Source: Nitrospirota bacterium (lineage in GTDB: Bacteria > JACPQY01). From it: 64,000 nucleotides of DNA. How positions within the stretch are numbered: the stretch's first letter is position 1; every line of letters begins with the position of its first letter. The notes below the pieces were generated by a model. The model saw only the letters and a list, made by a program, of their open reading frames with translations, searched no databases and was not told the origin of the DNA. The stretch lies in NCBI GenBank assembly GCA_016190245.1, contig JACPQY010000011.1, positions 89,740 to 153,739 of the forward strand, in the 5' to 3' direction. The position numbers and the translations under genes are program-made. Below are positions 57,416 to 64,000 of the stretch, piece by piece.

Positions 57416-58455
57416 GATTCGTTCCACCTCACACCCAGCAATTGACCTGCCTCCAGAACGGATTTCCAGACGGCGTCCGAGACAGGAATACCCTCGCGCA
57501 GCCGCCGTGCCTTCGTTCGCTCCTCGAGCTCCCCAGGCAGCAAAACCTCACCCCGTCCGTCCGCGGGCGCTGAGCTCTTCACGCATTCGCAGAGCACGCG
57601 AACCTGGGCCGCGAATCCGGCCGGATTCTGGAACGCGTTGGGATTCAGGACGGCCATGAATAGCCCGTTTCCGATCTCGTAGTTCTCCCCCTGCACAGCA
57701 AGGGAGCCGGCCCCCGTGAGCAATCCGGCGAGGATCTCCACCAGGAGACAGAGGGCATAACCCTTGTGCCCTCCGAACGGCAGGAGCATTCCACCATCGT
57801 AATAGTCCTCCGGCCGGCGGCTGGGCCGGCCGAGGCGATCGAGAATCCACCCCTCAGGGAGCATTTCACCCTGCTCCCGGGCGAGACGGATCCTCCCCGA
57901 AGCCACGACCGCCGTTGAGAAGTCCATCACCAGCGGCTTCGCCCCTTCGACAGGGACGGCAGCCGCGAAGGGATTCGTGCCGAAGACCGGACGTACCCCA
58001 CCGAAAGGCGCCACTCTTGCCTGTGCGCCCCCCCCGTTCACGAGAGCGAGGGCAAGACAACCGCGAGCCGCCGCCAGAGCCGGGTAGGTGCCCGCGCAAC
58101 CGACGTGCCCGCAATGGAAAACTCCAGCGACCGCCACCTCCACGTTCGACGCCTTCTCGATCAGCCTGTCCGTCACCCATCGGGCCACGACCTGGCCAAA
58201 ACCCCAGCCCCCGTCCACCAGGATCGCGGCGGGGCCCTCGCGCACGAGGGTCGGCACGGCGGACGGTTTCAACTCGCCCGTTCCAATCTGCCGCAGGTAT
58301 TCCGTGACGCGGATGATCCCGTGGGAGTCGTGGCCGGCTAGGTTCGCCTCCACCAGCGATTCCGCCACGATTCGCGCGGTGCTTTCCGCCGCGCCAGAGC
58401 GACAAAAGATCGCCGCCACGAACTCACGCAGGCCCTCGGTATCCCGGACGAGCAT
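57385..58455 (-). CDS. Ldh_2/YbiC-type malate/lactate dehydrogenase family oxidoreductase
   Basis: The ATG at 58455, with AAGGGAG 7 bases upstream, gives 356 residues. It has the features of the NAD(P)-dependent 2-hydroxyacid dehydrogenase family (Ldh_2): AGHDSHGIIRVTEYLRQIGT, GWGFGQVVARWVTDRLIE, VGCAGTYPALAAARGCLALA, ARVAPFGGVRPVFGTNPFAA and LLPFGGHKGYALCLLVEILA. Relatives include malate, sulfolactate, ureidoglycolate and 2,3-diketogulonate dehydrogenases. It reduces a 2-oxo acid, which suggests the pathway passes through a small hydroxy acid or an ulosonic acid side chain. It lies between the HAD phosphatase and an epimerase gene. Confidence 0.9.
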   Translation of the reverse strand: MLVRDTEGLREFVAAIFCRSGAAESTARIVAESLVEANLAGHDSHGIIRVTEYLRQIGTGELKPSAVPTLVREGPAAILVDGGWGFGQVVARWVTDRLIEKASNVEVAVAGVFHCGHVGCAGTYPALAAARGCLALALVNGGGAQARVAPFGGVRPVFGTNPFAAAVPVEGAKPLVMDFSTAVVASGRIRLAREQGEMLPEGWILDRLGRPSRRPEDYYDGGMLLPFGGHKGYALCLLVEILAGLLTGAGSLAVQGENYEIGNGLFMAVLNPNAFQNPAGFAAQVRVLCECVKSSAPADGRGEVLLPGELEERTKARRLREGIPVSDAVWKSVLEAGQLLGVRWNESWSHQASAVA

Positions 58456-58479
58456 GGGCACACTCCCTTCGGGCCGGCG

Positions 58480-59409
58480 CTAGCCTGCCTGGCTCCCAAT
58501 GACCGAGGCCTCGATCGGGGGGGCCGTTTCTTCGTAGATCTCCTCCAGACATTCCAGCAATCCCTGGCCGAAGTCGACGCACGGGTTGTTCACCAGCTTC
58601 CTGGCGACCTTCGGCTTGAACGAATACGGCGTGATCCTGTAGTGGCCGGGGAGCAATTCTTCAGCCCGCTCGGCTCCCACCCTCCGCATCTCAATCCTGA
58701 CGTCCTTGCCCACTATGTCGCGGATCATGCGGAGGAGATCCCTGAACCGCATCGGGGATGGACCCGTCAGGATGACGCGCTGATTGCGAAACTCCTCCCG
58801 CAGAACATGCACACTCGAGAGGGCCGCGTCCCTCACGTGAATGTATTCCCTCGTCTCCCCACCGGTACCGTACGCCACCACCCGACGCTCCTGGAGCGCC
58901 TGGCGCAGATACCTTTGCACACTGTTGTACTCGTCCGCTCTCGGCCCGTAGACCGTGCCGTAGCGAAGAATCACATACTCCAGCCCGTACCGGCGTTCGT
59001 ACTCCTCGATATACAGCTCGGCGGCCTGCTTGCTGCATCGATAGAAGGATCCCTCTTCACTGTAGACATAGATGCTGCTGGCGTAGATGAATCTCTTGAC
59101 GCCGGCGAGTCGTGAAGCCTCGAGGGCGAGCACGGTACCCAGCACATTCTGCTCGACCGTCTCCACAGGGTGATCCCGCCCAATCTCCAGATGGGGAATT
59201 CCCGCCATTTGATAGACAACGTGGTGCCCTCGAACCACTTCTCTCAGTTGCTCTGCGCAAAGCAGGTCGCCCTGGACGAAGACCTGGGCAGGGCTGAGGT
59301 GTCGCGTCCGCCTGCGGTCAAAAATGGTCACCTCATGGTCACCTTCCGAAAGCGCATCGGCGAGGTGGCTTCCAATGAATCCGGACCCTCCAAGGACGAG
59401 GATCTTCAC
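58480..59409 (-). CDS. NAD-dependent sugar epimerase/dehydratase
   Basis: The GTG at 59409 has a strong GGAGGA 5-7 bases upstream, and the protein is 309 residues. It starts KILVLGGSGFIGSHLADALS. It has HVVYQMAGIPHLEIGRDHPV, RFIYASSIYVYSEEGSFY, a catalytic segment YRCSKQAAELYIEEYERRYG and YVILRYGTVYGPRADEYNSV. The usual YxxxK reads FYRCSKQA, so the proton-donor tyrosine and lysine are in place. The most 5' gene of the second glycan run, it is preceded by a long leader and a candidate promoter at 59887-59916. The preceding open frame to 59442 lacks a start with support. Confidence 0.9.
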   Translation of the reverse strand: MKILVLGGSGFIGSHLADALSEGDHEVTIFDRRRTRHLSPAQVFVQGDLLCAEQLREVVRGHHVVYQMAGIPHLEIGRDHPVETVEQNVLGTVLALEASRLAGVKRFIYASSIYVYSEEGSFYRCSKQAAELYIEEYERRYGLEYVILRYGTVYGPRADEYNSVQRYLRQALQERRVVAYGTGGETREYIHVRDAALSSVHVLREEFRNQRVILTGPSPMRFRDLLRMIRDIVGKDVRIEMRRVGAERAEELLPGHYRITPYSFKPKVARKLVNNPCVDFGQGLLECLEEIYEETAPPIEASVIGSQAG

Positions 59410-60457
59410 CTTTCCTCCCCCCCTCGGCGGTTCGCGCGACAACCGGATGAGGAAAATGTTCGAGCGCGGGCGACCTCCATGTCCAATGCCTCCACTCCGA
59501 TCCTCTATCCCGTCAGCCGATATTCATCCATACAAAACCTGTGGAACGGTGTTTCTCTCAAACCCTTCCTCCCCTAGCGGACGGCGGGGCCTCGCAACCC
59601 CACCACCATGCAGGGAAGGACCGAACGCCACGACCGCGAGGCGTACCCCTGCAAACCATCCGGGGAGCCCGTTTCGCTGCAAATGCGCAGAACTCGCCCC
59701 TACCGAGTGGGGCAAGAGATGGTGCCTACCACACCCGCCGGAGTTCAAGACCCCTCTACTCACGCACTACCTTCTTCCCTTCCCGACATGGGGTCGTCAA
59801 ACAAGTCTTCGTCCATCGAGCACCCCACGTCAACAGTAAGCCTCGACCCCAGATCAGAAAGATTACCATATCTAGTAGATGTGTTCATGCTACCCCTATA
59901 TGTGGCCCCCTGTCAAGCTGGGGCGGTCATTAAGTCACTTAACAATTTGACCTTCGGCAGTTACCTATGGGTCTTTAGCCGGAACTCGATGGTCATGGCG
60001 GGAGACGCGCCCGGTGTGCCGACCGGGCTGCACCGGCCACGAGCTTCTCTGGTCAGCCGGAAAGGGGCTAAAGATCGTTCGTGCACTTGCCGAACAATGG
60101 TATGAGCATCGCTGGCTTCAAGCGGCGATGTCTCGATGAGCGCCAGACACGGGGGAACCGTGGGACAACGTCATTGATGAATCCGGCAGGCTTGAACCCG
60201 AGCTTCTCCTGGATGTGGAGAATCTGACCGTGAGAAAGACGCTGCAGCCTCGACGATTCGAACGCTGATGAGTCTAGGAGTGCGTCAGTCACCACAGACA
60301 CGGGGGGTCACGAAAGGCGGTCAGTCTCGCGCCCGCAGTGCCCCGCCTGATTGGGATGATGCCCCGACCCACTACAGCCGCCAATGGGAAGGAATGGCAC
60401 ACCTCCCACTGCCGGGGGCGTGACTGCGGGCTCTTTGTGGAAAGCACAGGCCGCGGC
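59410..60457. other. Gene-poor intergenic stretch of about 1 kb
   Basis: I found no recognisable protein or RNA gene. Open frames such as 60068-60301 (minus) and 59608-60105 (plus) show no family features. Visible signals are the promoter at 59887-59916 and a perfect odd palindrome TTAAGTCACTTAA at 59930-59942. It separates the leftward glycan run from the plus-strand reductase and may hold decayed genes or regulatory DNA. Confidence 0.5.
59887..59916 (-). promoter_or_regulatory. Candidate promoter of the 58480-39784 run
   Basis: On the minus strand TTGACA (59916-59911), 18 bases and TAGCAT (59892-59887). Its CCACATATAGGGG spacer is a weaker match to the shared dyad. The leader to the GTG at 59409 would be about 470 bases. 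Confidence 0.45.
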
Positions 60458-60486
60458 TTGACTTGGCCAAGCTCTAGTGGTAAGAA
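60458..60486 (+). promoter_or_regulatory. Candidate promoter of the RmlD-like gene
   Basis: TTGACT (60458-60463), a 17-base spacer and TAAGAA (60481-60486) lie 75 bases before the ATG at 60562. CTACA-AGA-TGTAG (60495-60507), a dyad related to those in the minus-strand promoters, sits at the predicted start of transcription. Confidence 0.5.
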
Positions 60487-60561
60487 TCGCAAAGCTACAA
60501 GATGTAGTGGTTGCTACCTCCGATTGCTTGTGTGGCAAGAGGATTGGTGAGGCGTGGTGCC

Positions 60562-61476
60562 ATGAAGGTACTAATCACGGGCGGCAGAAGTCTCCTTGGA
60601 AAGGCGCTCGTTCAGGCCGCCCCCGGGGAGTATGGTCTTCATGCCACCTACTTCCAGCACCCCCCAAGCGATGCCGCGGACGGTGTTCGCTATCACCAAC
60701 TTGACCTTCGAGATGCAGCCCAGATCGCGTCCCTTGCGAGCCAAGCTCGGCCCGATATCTTGGTCCACGTCGCATCCTTGGGAGATGTGGACTATTGCGA
60801 GCGAAACCCGCAGGAGGCTTGGGATGTCAATGTCAGGGGGACTGCCGAGCTGTGGAACGCCTGTGCGCGGCTCGGCTGCCGGATGACCTACGTCTCGAGC
60901 AACGCCGTTTTCGATGGGAACTCAGCGCCGTACACCGAGAAGGATCCGTGTCATCCCACGAGCCACTACGGCCGGACCAAGCGAGTCGCCGAGGAGCTGG
61001 TGCAGAGCCTCGACCCGGCCACGTTGGTCATACGCCCGAATCTCTTGTTCGGCTGGAATCACCCCGATCATCGCCCGAATCCCGTCACCTCGATGCTCGG
61101 GAAGCTCGCAACGGGCGACAGGGTGGAGGCCGTGGACGACATCTTCAACAACCCCGTTTCGGCGGAGGACTGCGCGGTCGCGATCTGGCGGGCGATCCGT
61201 CAGCGGTGTTCCGGAACCATCCATGTGGGGGGGCGGGACCGGTTGAGCCGCTATGCCTTTCTGAGCTTGGCCGCCCGCGTGTTCGAATTCGGAGGCGACG
61301 TCGTGGCACCGGTTTCCAGTTCACGGTTCCCCTCCCTCACACCCCGTCCGCGGGATACCACCTATCGAACGGAGCGAATGGAATCCGAGCTCGGGCTTTC
61401 ACCCGCACTGGCCGGCGAGGGACTGTCTCGAATGAAGGCCTTGGCGCCTCACCCTGCCCGCTCAGCCGCCGCCTGA
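60562..61476 (+). CDS. RmlD-like NAD(P)-dependent sugar reductase (extended SDR)
   Basis: This 304-residue protein begins KVLITGGRSLLGKALVQAA, then RPDILVHVASLGDVDYCERN, MTYVSSNAVFDGNSAPYTEK and catalytic SHYGRTKRVAEELVQ. FNNPVSAEDCAVAIWRAIRQ and GTIHVGGRDRLSRYAFLSLA follow. This matches dTDP-4-dehydrorhamnose reductase-type proteins, though RmlA-C genes are absent nearby, so it may reduce another 4-keto sugar. ATG 60562 is chosen over an upstream in-frame start at 60511. It converges on the glycosyltransferase unit and ends before a hairpin terminator. Confidence 0.9.
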   Translation: MKVLITGGRSLLGKALVQAAPGEYGLHATYFQHPPSDAADGVRYHQLDLRDAAQIASLASQARPDILVHVASLGDVDYCERNPQEAWDVNVRGTAELWNACARLGCRMTYVSSNAVFDGNSAPYTEKDPCHPTSHYGRTKRVAEELVQSLDPATLVIRPNLLFGWNHPDHRPNPVTSMLGKLATGDRVEAVDDIFNNPVSAEDCAVAIWRAIRQRCSGTIHVGGRDRLSRYAFLSLAARVFEFGGDVVAPVSSSRFPSLTPRPRDTTYRTERMESELGLSPALAGEGLSRMKALAPHPARSAAA

Positions 61477-61490
61477 TCCCAGATGAAGGG

Positions 61491-61512
61491 GCCCCGCCGA
61501 ACCGAGCGGGGC
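61491..61512. terminator. Bidirectional hairpin between convergent genes
   Basis: GCCCCGC (61491-61497) pairs with GCGGGGC (61506-61512) across 8 bases. It sits between the RmlD-like stop and the glycosyltransferase stop. GC-rich stem, no U-tract. Confidence 0.5.
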
Positions 61513-62468
61513 TAACAGCCTGTCCGCGAGAGCAGTTCTTGGACTCGGTGCGCGTAGGTATGCTCGGCGTGGGCCCGCCGGCAGGCCTTGGCTGCGATGG
61601 CGCGACGCTCCTTGGGATGCTTCAGGTAGTAGGCAAGCTTTCGTTCAAGGTCCCGCGGACCGCGATAGGTAACGATCTCCTCTCCGAGGGCAAAGAACTC
61701 GCGAAGGGCCGACTTGTGATCGGTCAGCTGAAACGCAGCGCTGCCCGCCAACTCGAACACACGTTGGTTGGGCGCCGTGATGGATTGAGGATGGTGAATA
61801 TTCAAGACCATCGCGGACTGCGCGTAGAGCCTGCGGACTTGGGAGGGGCGTAGGGTCGGCCGCTCATCAATCGACGCCCAGACCAGTTCGGGGTGTCGCC
61901 GCCATCCCGGACCGACCAGCCTCAACCGGAACGACGACAGGCCGGACAGGAGTCGGACGCGATTCGGATACGGTGTCCCAACGAAGGTGACATCCCATCG
62001 TGGCCGAACGGAGTTGGTAACGGGGCGGTAGGAATCCGGATCAAACCCCAAGGGCAGGTAGCTCACACGCCCTTTGGACACTCTCCGGAGCCAGGGCACA
62101 TAGGCCCGATCAAAAATGAAGACATGATCCAGCGTGCGACCGGCGCTCCAGTAGTCCGTCCAAGGTCTCGGATCATCGAACCACCATGAAGCCATGGTGA
62201 TTCCCATCCCTCGGAGTGCGGCGACGCTGCCCGCGGAAAGGAACTCGCCCTTCAACAGCAAGACCAGTTCAGGCCGCCATCTCCTCGCCGCGCCGAGAAG
62301 CCGGTCGTTCGACTCCGACCTCCATCGGGCGGGCGCAAGCCCCGAGTCGTGCTGCACGCGGTAGTAGAACGTGTGGACCTTGCAGCCCGCATCCCTCAGG
62401 GCACGTCGAACGAAATCCGTTGTTCGGCCGTACCATCGGGCACCCGCCAGGAGGACGTTCGGAGGCAT
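61512..62468 (-). CDS. CgeB-like glycosyltransferase family protein
   Basis: The ATG at 62468, 19 bases after the upstream GT gene, gives 318 residues. It begins NVLLAGARWYGRTTDFVRRA, then LVLLLKGEFLSAGSVAALRG, ASWWFDDPRPWTDYWSAGRT and VFIFDRAYVPWLRRVSKGRV. The C-terminal part has MVLNIHHPQSITAPNQRVFE, LAGSAAFQLTDHKSALREFF and IVTYRGPRDLERKLAYYLKH. This is the CgeB/DUF3880-type GT-B layout with the donor-binding glutamate in RVFELAG. It acts with the neighbouring GT4 on a surface glycan. Confidence 0.85.
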   Translation of the reverse strand: MPPNVLLAGARWYGRTTDFVRRALRDAGCKVHTFYYRVQHDSGLAPARWRSESNDRLLGAARRWRPELVLLLKGEFLSAGSVAALRGMGITMASWWFDDPRPWTDYWSAGRTLDHVFIFDRAYVPWLRRVSKGRVSYLPLGFDPDSYRPVTNSVRPRWDVTFVGTPYPNRVRLLSGLSSFRLRLVGPGWRRHPELVWASIDERPTLRPSQVRRLYAQSAMVLNIHHPQSITAPNQRVFELAGSAAFQLTDHKSALREFFALGEEIVTYRGPRDLERKLAYYLKHPKERRAIAAKACRRAHAEHTYAHRVQELLSRTGC

Positions 62469-62487
62469 CTCCCTTGAAACTGAACCC

Positions 62488-63708
62488 TCAGCCCTCGCGG
62501 GCGCGCACCTGCGGCGCTCGCGCCTCCGCCAGCAGGTCCAAGTAGACTTGAGCCAAGAGGGCCCGGCTCCGAACCCGGTCCGCCCGAGCCTCCACCACCG
62601 CTCGATTGGCGCCTGACGCCCGCCGCCGGAAGGCCTCGTCCCGCAGCACGCGCAGGAGACCTGCGGAGAAGCCCTCGACGTCTCCGGCCGCGCACAGGAC
62701 TCCGTTCGCTCCCGGTACGATCCACTCGCGCATGGCGGGCAGATCAGAGGCAACCACGGGCAGGCCACAGGCCATGGCCTCGAGCACGGCATTCGATGAA
62801 CCATCATCCACGGGGCAACTGACCATCACATCGCAGGCGGCCATGACCCGGGCCAGGTCGGCGCGTTCGACCTCGCCAAGAAACACGACCTTCCGGCCCA
62901 CCCCAAGATCCTCCGCCAGCTCCCGCATCCCCCGCATCAGAGGCCCGTCGCCGGCGACAACGGCCCGGATGGCCGGCTCCTCGCGATGGGCATGGGCGAA
63001 CGCACGGACGAACGTTTCCGGCGCGTAGATCTCCTCCAGCTTCCGAGCGAAAAGGACGATGCGCGAGTCCTCCCATCCCAAGTCACGGCGGACGCGGCCC
63101 CTCGATTCCCGATCAGACCGAAACAGCGAAAGGTCCACCCCGAGCGAAAAGCAATGCAGCCGATGGGCGGGCACGCCATACCTGCCGCTCAGAAGAGAAC
63201 GGGTATGCTCGTTGTCGCAGGTCACAGCGTCCGCTCGCGCCAGCGTGAATGCGGCCACCCGGCGCATCCACCGGCTCCGGCTCGCACGGAATCGCACGTC
63301 CGAACCGAAACAGAACAAATGAAACGGATGATGCCCCGAGAGGGCGGCCCAGAAACCTGTGGTGGGGATCCAATCGGCGTGCAAAAGGTCCGGCCTGAAC
63401 TCCCTCAGGAGTCGCTTCACGCGCGCCACGTAGGGCACCTTGAGAACCATCCGGGCGATGGCCCGGTGCGGGCCACCCCCTCGAATCGGCCGGTACCCAA
63501 GGTTTATGGACCGCACATCACTGGGGCAGTACTTCCCCATTCCATCCACGAGATGCACATACAGGATGTCGAACCTGCAGTCCCTCAGGGTCTGCAGGAA
63601 GAAACCATCGTGGTTCCCCCCAGGGGTGAGGTAGAAGAGCCGAGCCCCCCCCGCATCAACCGACGCCACCCCCGCTGTTGGTGGGGATGACGGTGCAAGA
63701 CCCAACAT
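62488..63708 (-). CDS. Glycosyltransferase family 4
   Basis: This 406-residue GT-B enzyme has the N-terminal acceptor domain with RPDLLHADWIPTTGFWAALS and CFGSDVRFR, and the C-terminal donor domain. That domain shows HCFSLGVDLSLFRSD, IVLFARKLEEIYAPETFVRA, VVAGDGPLMRGMRELAEDLG, KVVFLGEVERADLARVMAAC and DGSSNAVLEAMACGLPVVAS, the last containing the EX7E-type retaining GT4 signature. ATG 63708 is the only good start and lies about 9 bases after the predicted transcription start. It is the first gene of a two-GT unit. Confidence 0.93.
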   Translation of the reverse strand: MLGLAPSSPPTAGVASVDAGGARLFYLTPGGNHDGFFLQTLRDCRFDILYVHLVDGMGKYCPSDVRSINLGYRPIRGGGPHRAIARMVLKVPYVARVKRLLREFRPDLLHADWIPTTGFWAALSGHHPFHLFCFGSDVRFRASRSRWMRRVAAFTLARADAVTCDNEHTRSLLSGRYGVPAHRLHCFSLGVDLSLFRSDRESRGRVRRDLGWEDSRIVLFARKLEEIYAPETFVRAFAHAHREEPAIRAVVAGDGPLMRGMRELAEDLGVGRKVVFLGEVERADLARVMAACDVMVSCPVDDGSSNAVLEAMACGLPVVASDLPAMREWIVPGANGVLCAAGDVEGFSAGLLRVLRDEAFRRRASGANRAVVEARADRVRSRALLAQVYLDLLAEARAPQVRAREG

Positions 63709-63723
63709 TTAGTAGGCGCTTGA

Positions 63724-63752
63724 TCTGTACTACAAGATATTGAGGATGTCAA
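63724..63752 (-). promoter_or_regulatory. Promoter with internal dyad upstream of the GT4 gene
   Basis: On the minus strand TTGACA (63752-63747), 17 bases and TACAGA (63729-63724). The spacer contains TACAAGATATTGAG (63731-63744), related to the dyads at 20041 and 49841. The 5' leader would be very short. Confidence 0.6.
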
Positions 63753-63879
63753 ACCTTTCTGGATGTTCGTTCACCTAACAATCATCGGCTCGCCGAGTCG
63801 GCTCATGACAGAAAGGTAAGGTTTCGGTGAACCCATCATGGTAGCCGCAACCTTTATGTTGCGTCCGCGCCGTCGTGGG

Positions 63880-64000
63880 TCAAGCGGCTTTGAGTGTGTA
63901 AAAGTGTCGGGGCGTCGAGAGCGCATATTTTCTCCAGTTGAAGTTCATCGTGAGGCCCACGTACGCGAGGAGGCGGTACGTGGTGATTTCTCCGCCGATG
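63880..64000 (-). CDS. C-terminal fragment of an unidentified protein at the window edge
   Basis: The frame is open to the right edge and ends at a TGA at 63880. The last 40 residues read IGGEITTYRLLAYVGLTM, then NFNWRKYALSTPRHF and YTLKAA. A basic-aromatic end of this kind is seen in several transposases, but I cannot assign a family. Confidence 0.35.
   Translation of the reverse strand, partial: IGGEITTYRLLAYVGLTMNFNWRKYALSTPRHFYTLKAA

Noticed and set aside
54750-59409. Phosphonate biosynthesis cluster
   Set aside because: No PEP mutase or phosphonopyruvate decarboxylase in the window and the transaminase is of the HisC type; kept only as an analogy.
60068-60301. 77-codon minus-strand frame
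   Set aside because: No recognisable domain or ribosome site; could be a decayed gene but cannot be supported.

Overview
The window is GC-rich (roughly 60-65% by eye) bacterial chromosome with dense, mostly intron-like-free coding, frequent 4-base start/stop overlaps (ATGA, GTGA, TTGA) and TTGACA-N17 sigma70-type promoters. No rRNA, tRNA, CRISPR array, phage or complete insertion sequence was recognised. The protein repertoire (RCC1/MopE-like secreted protein, PHA regulator, many radical SAM enzymes, Tat-exported flavoprotein) suggests a free-living Gram-negative of the deltaproteobacterial/Myxococcota-like sphere or an uncultivated high-GC phylum. No marker gene is present to fix the taxonomy.

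Region 1 (1-20 kb) is mixed housekeeping and accessory DNA. It holds the end of an EAL-domain gene, an OmpR-type regulator, a large secreted RCC1-repeat protein, a NarL-type two-component pair with a leaderless-looking promoter, a LemA / M48 peptidase / phospholipase-D operon, a glycosidase lipoprotein and a Phd-VapC toxin-antitoxin pair. A four-gene redox module follows (Tat flavoprotein with zinc ribbon, membrane protein with a Cys cluster, 2[4Fe-4S] ferredoxin, nitroreductase). Next comes a divergent phasin-like/PhaR pair with two clear operator palindromes, then a cobalamin-binding-type radical SAM gene. Palindromic intergenic repeats punctuate this part at 383, 9861, 9945, 14557 and 15689.

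Region 2 (20-64 kb) is almost entirely a surface-glycan locus, nearly all on the minus strand. One run of 14 tightly packed genes (39.4 down to 23.0 kb) encodes a CMP-sugar synthetase, a degenerate relative of it, two radical SAM enzymes, a TIM-barrel isomerase, an SDR, a NeuB-type synthase, a KdsC-like phosphatase (frameshifted in a 12-C tract), a surface-carbohydrate protein, two class III aminotransferases, a second cytidylyltransferase, a sulfotransferase and a DUF115/Maf-like protein. This is the logic of nonulosonic (sialic-like) acid synthesis, CMP activation and transfer. A second NeuB stands alone on the plus strand at 21.9 kb.

A second run (59.4 down to 39.8 kb) carries two sugar epimerases, an Ldh_2-type dehydrogenase, a HAD phosphatase, a cytidylyltransferase-aminotransferase fusion, a CBS-cytidylyltransferase-methyltransferase fusion, three more radical SAM enzymes, three stand-alone methyltransferases and two large putative glycosyltransferases. 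A third short unit at the right end carries two glycosyltransferases opposite an RmlD-like reductase.

No flippase, polymerase, ABC exporter or initiating phosphoglycosyltransferase is visible, so export must be encoded elsewhere, or the sugars decorate protein through the DUF115 enzyme. Several of the promoters share a dyad related to TACAA-N4-TTGTg in or next to the spacer, which suggests a common regulator. The best candidates for undescribed biology are the CMP-sugar/radical-SAM locus with its two unusual fusions, the redox module at 12.6-16.9 kb, and the shared promoter dyad.
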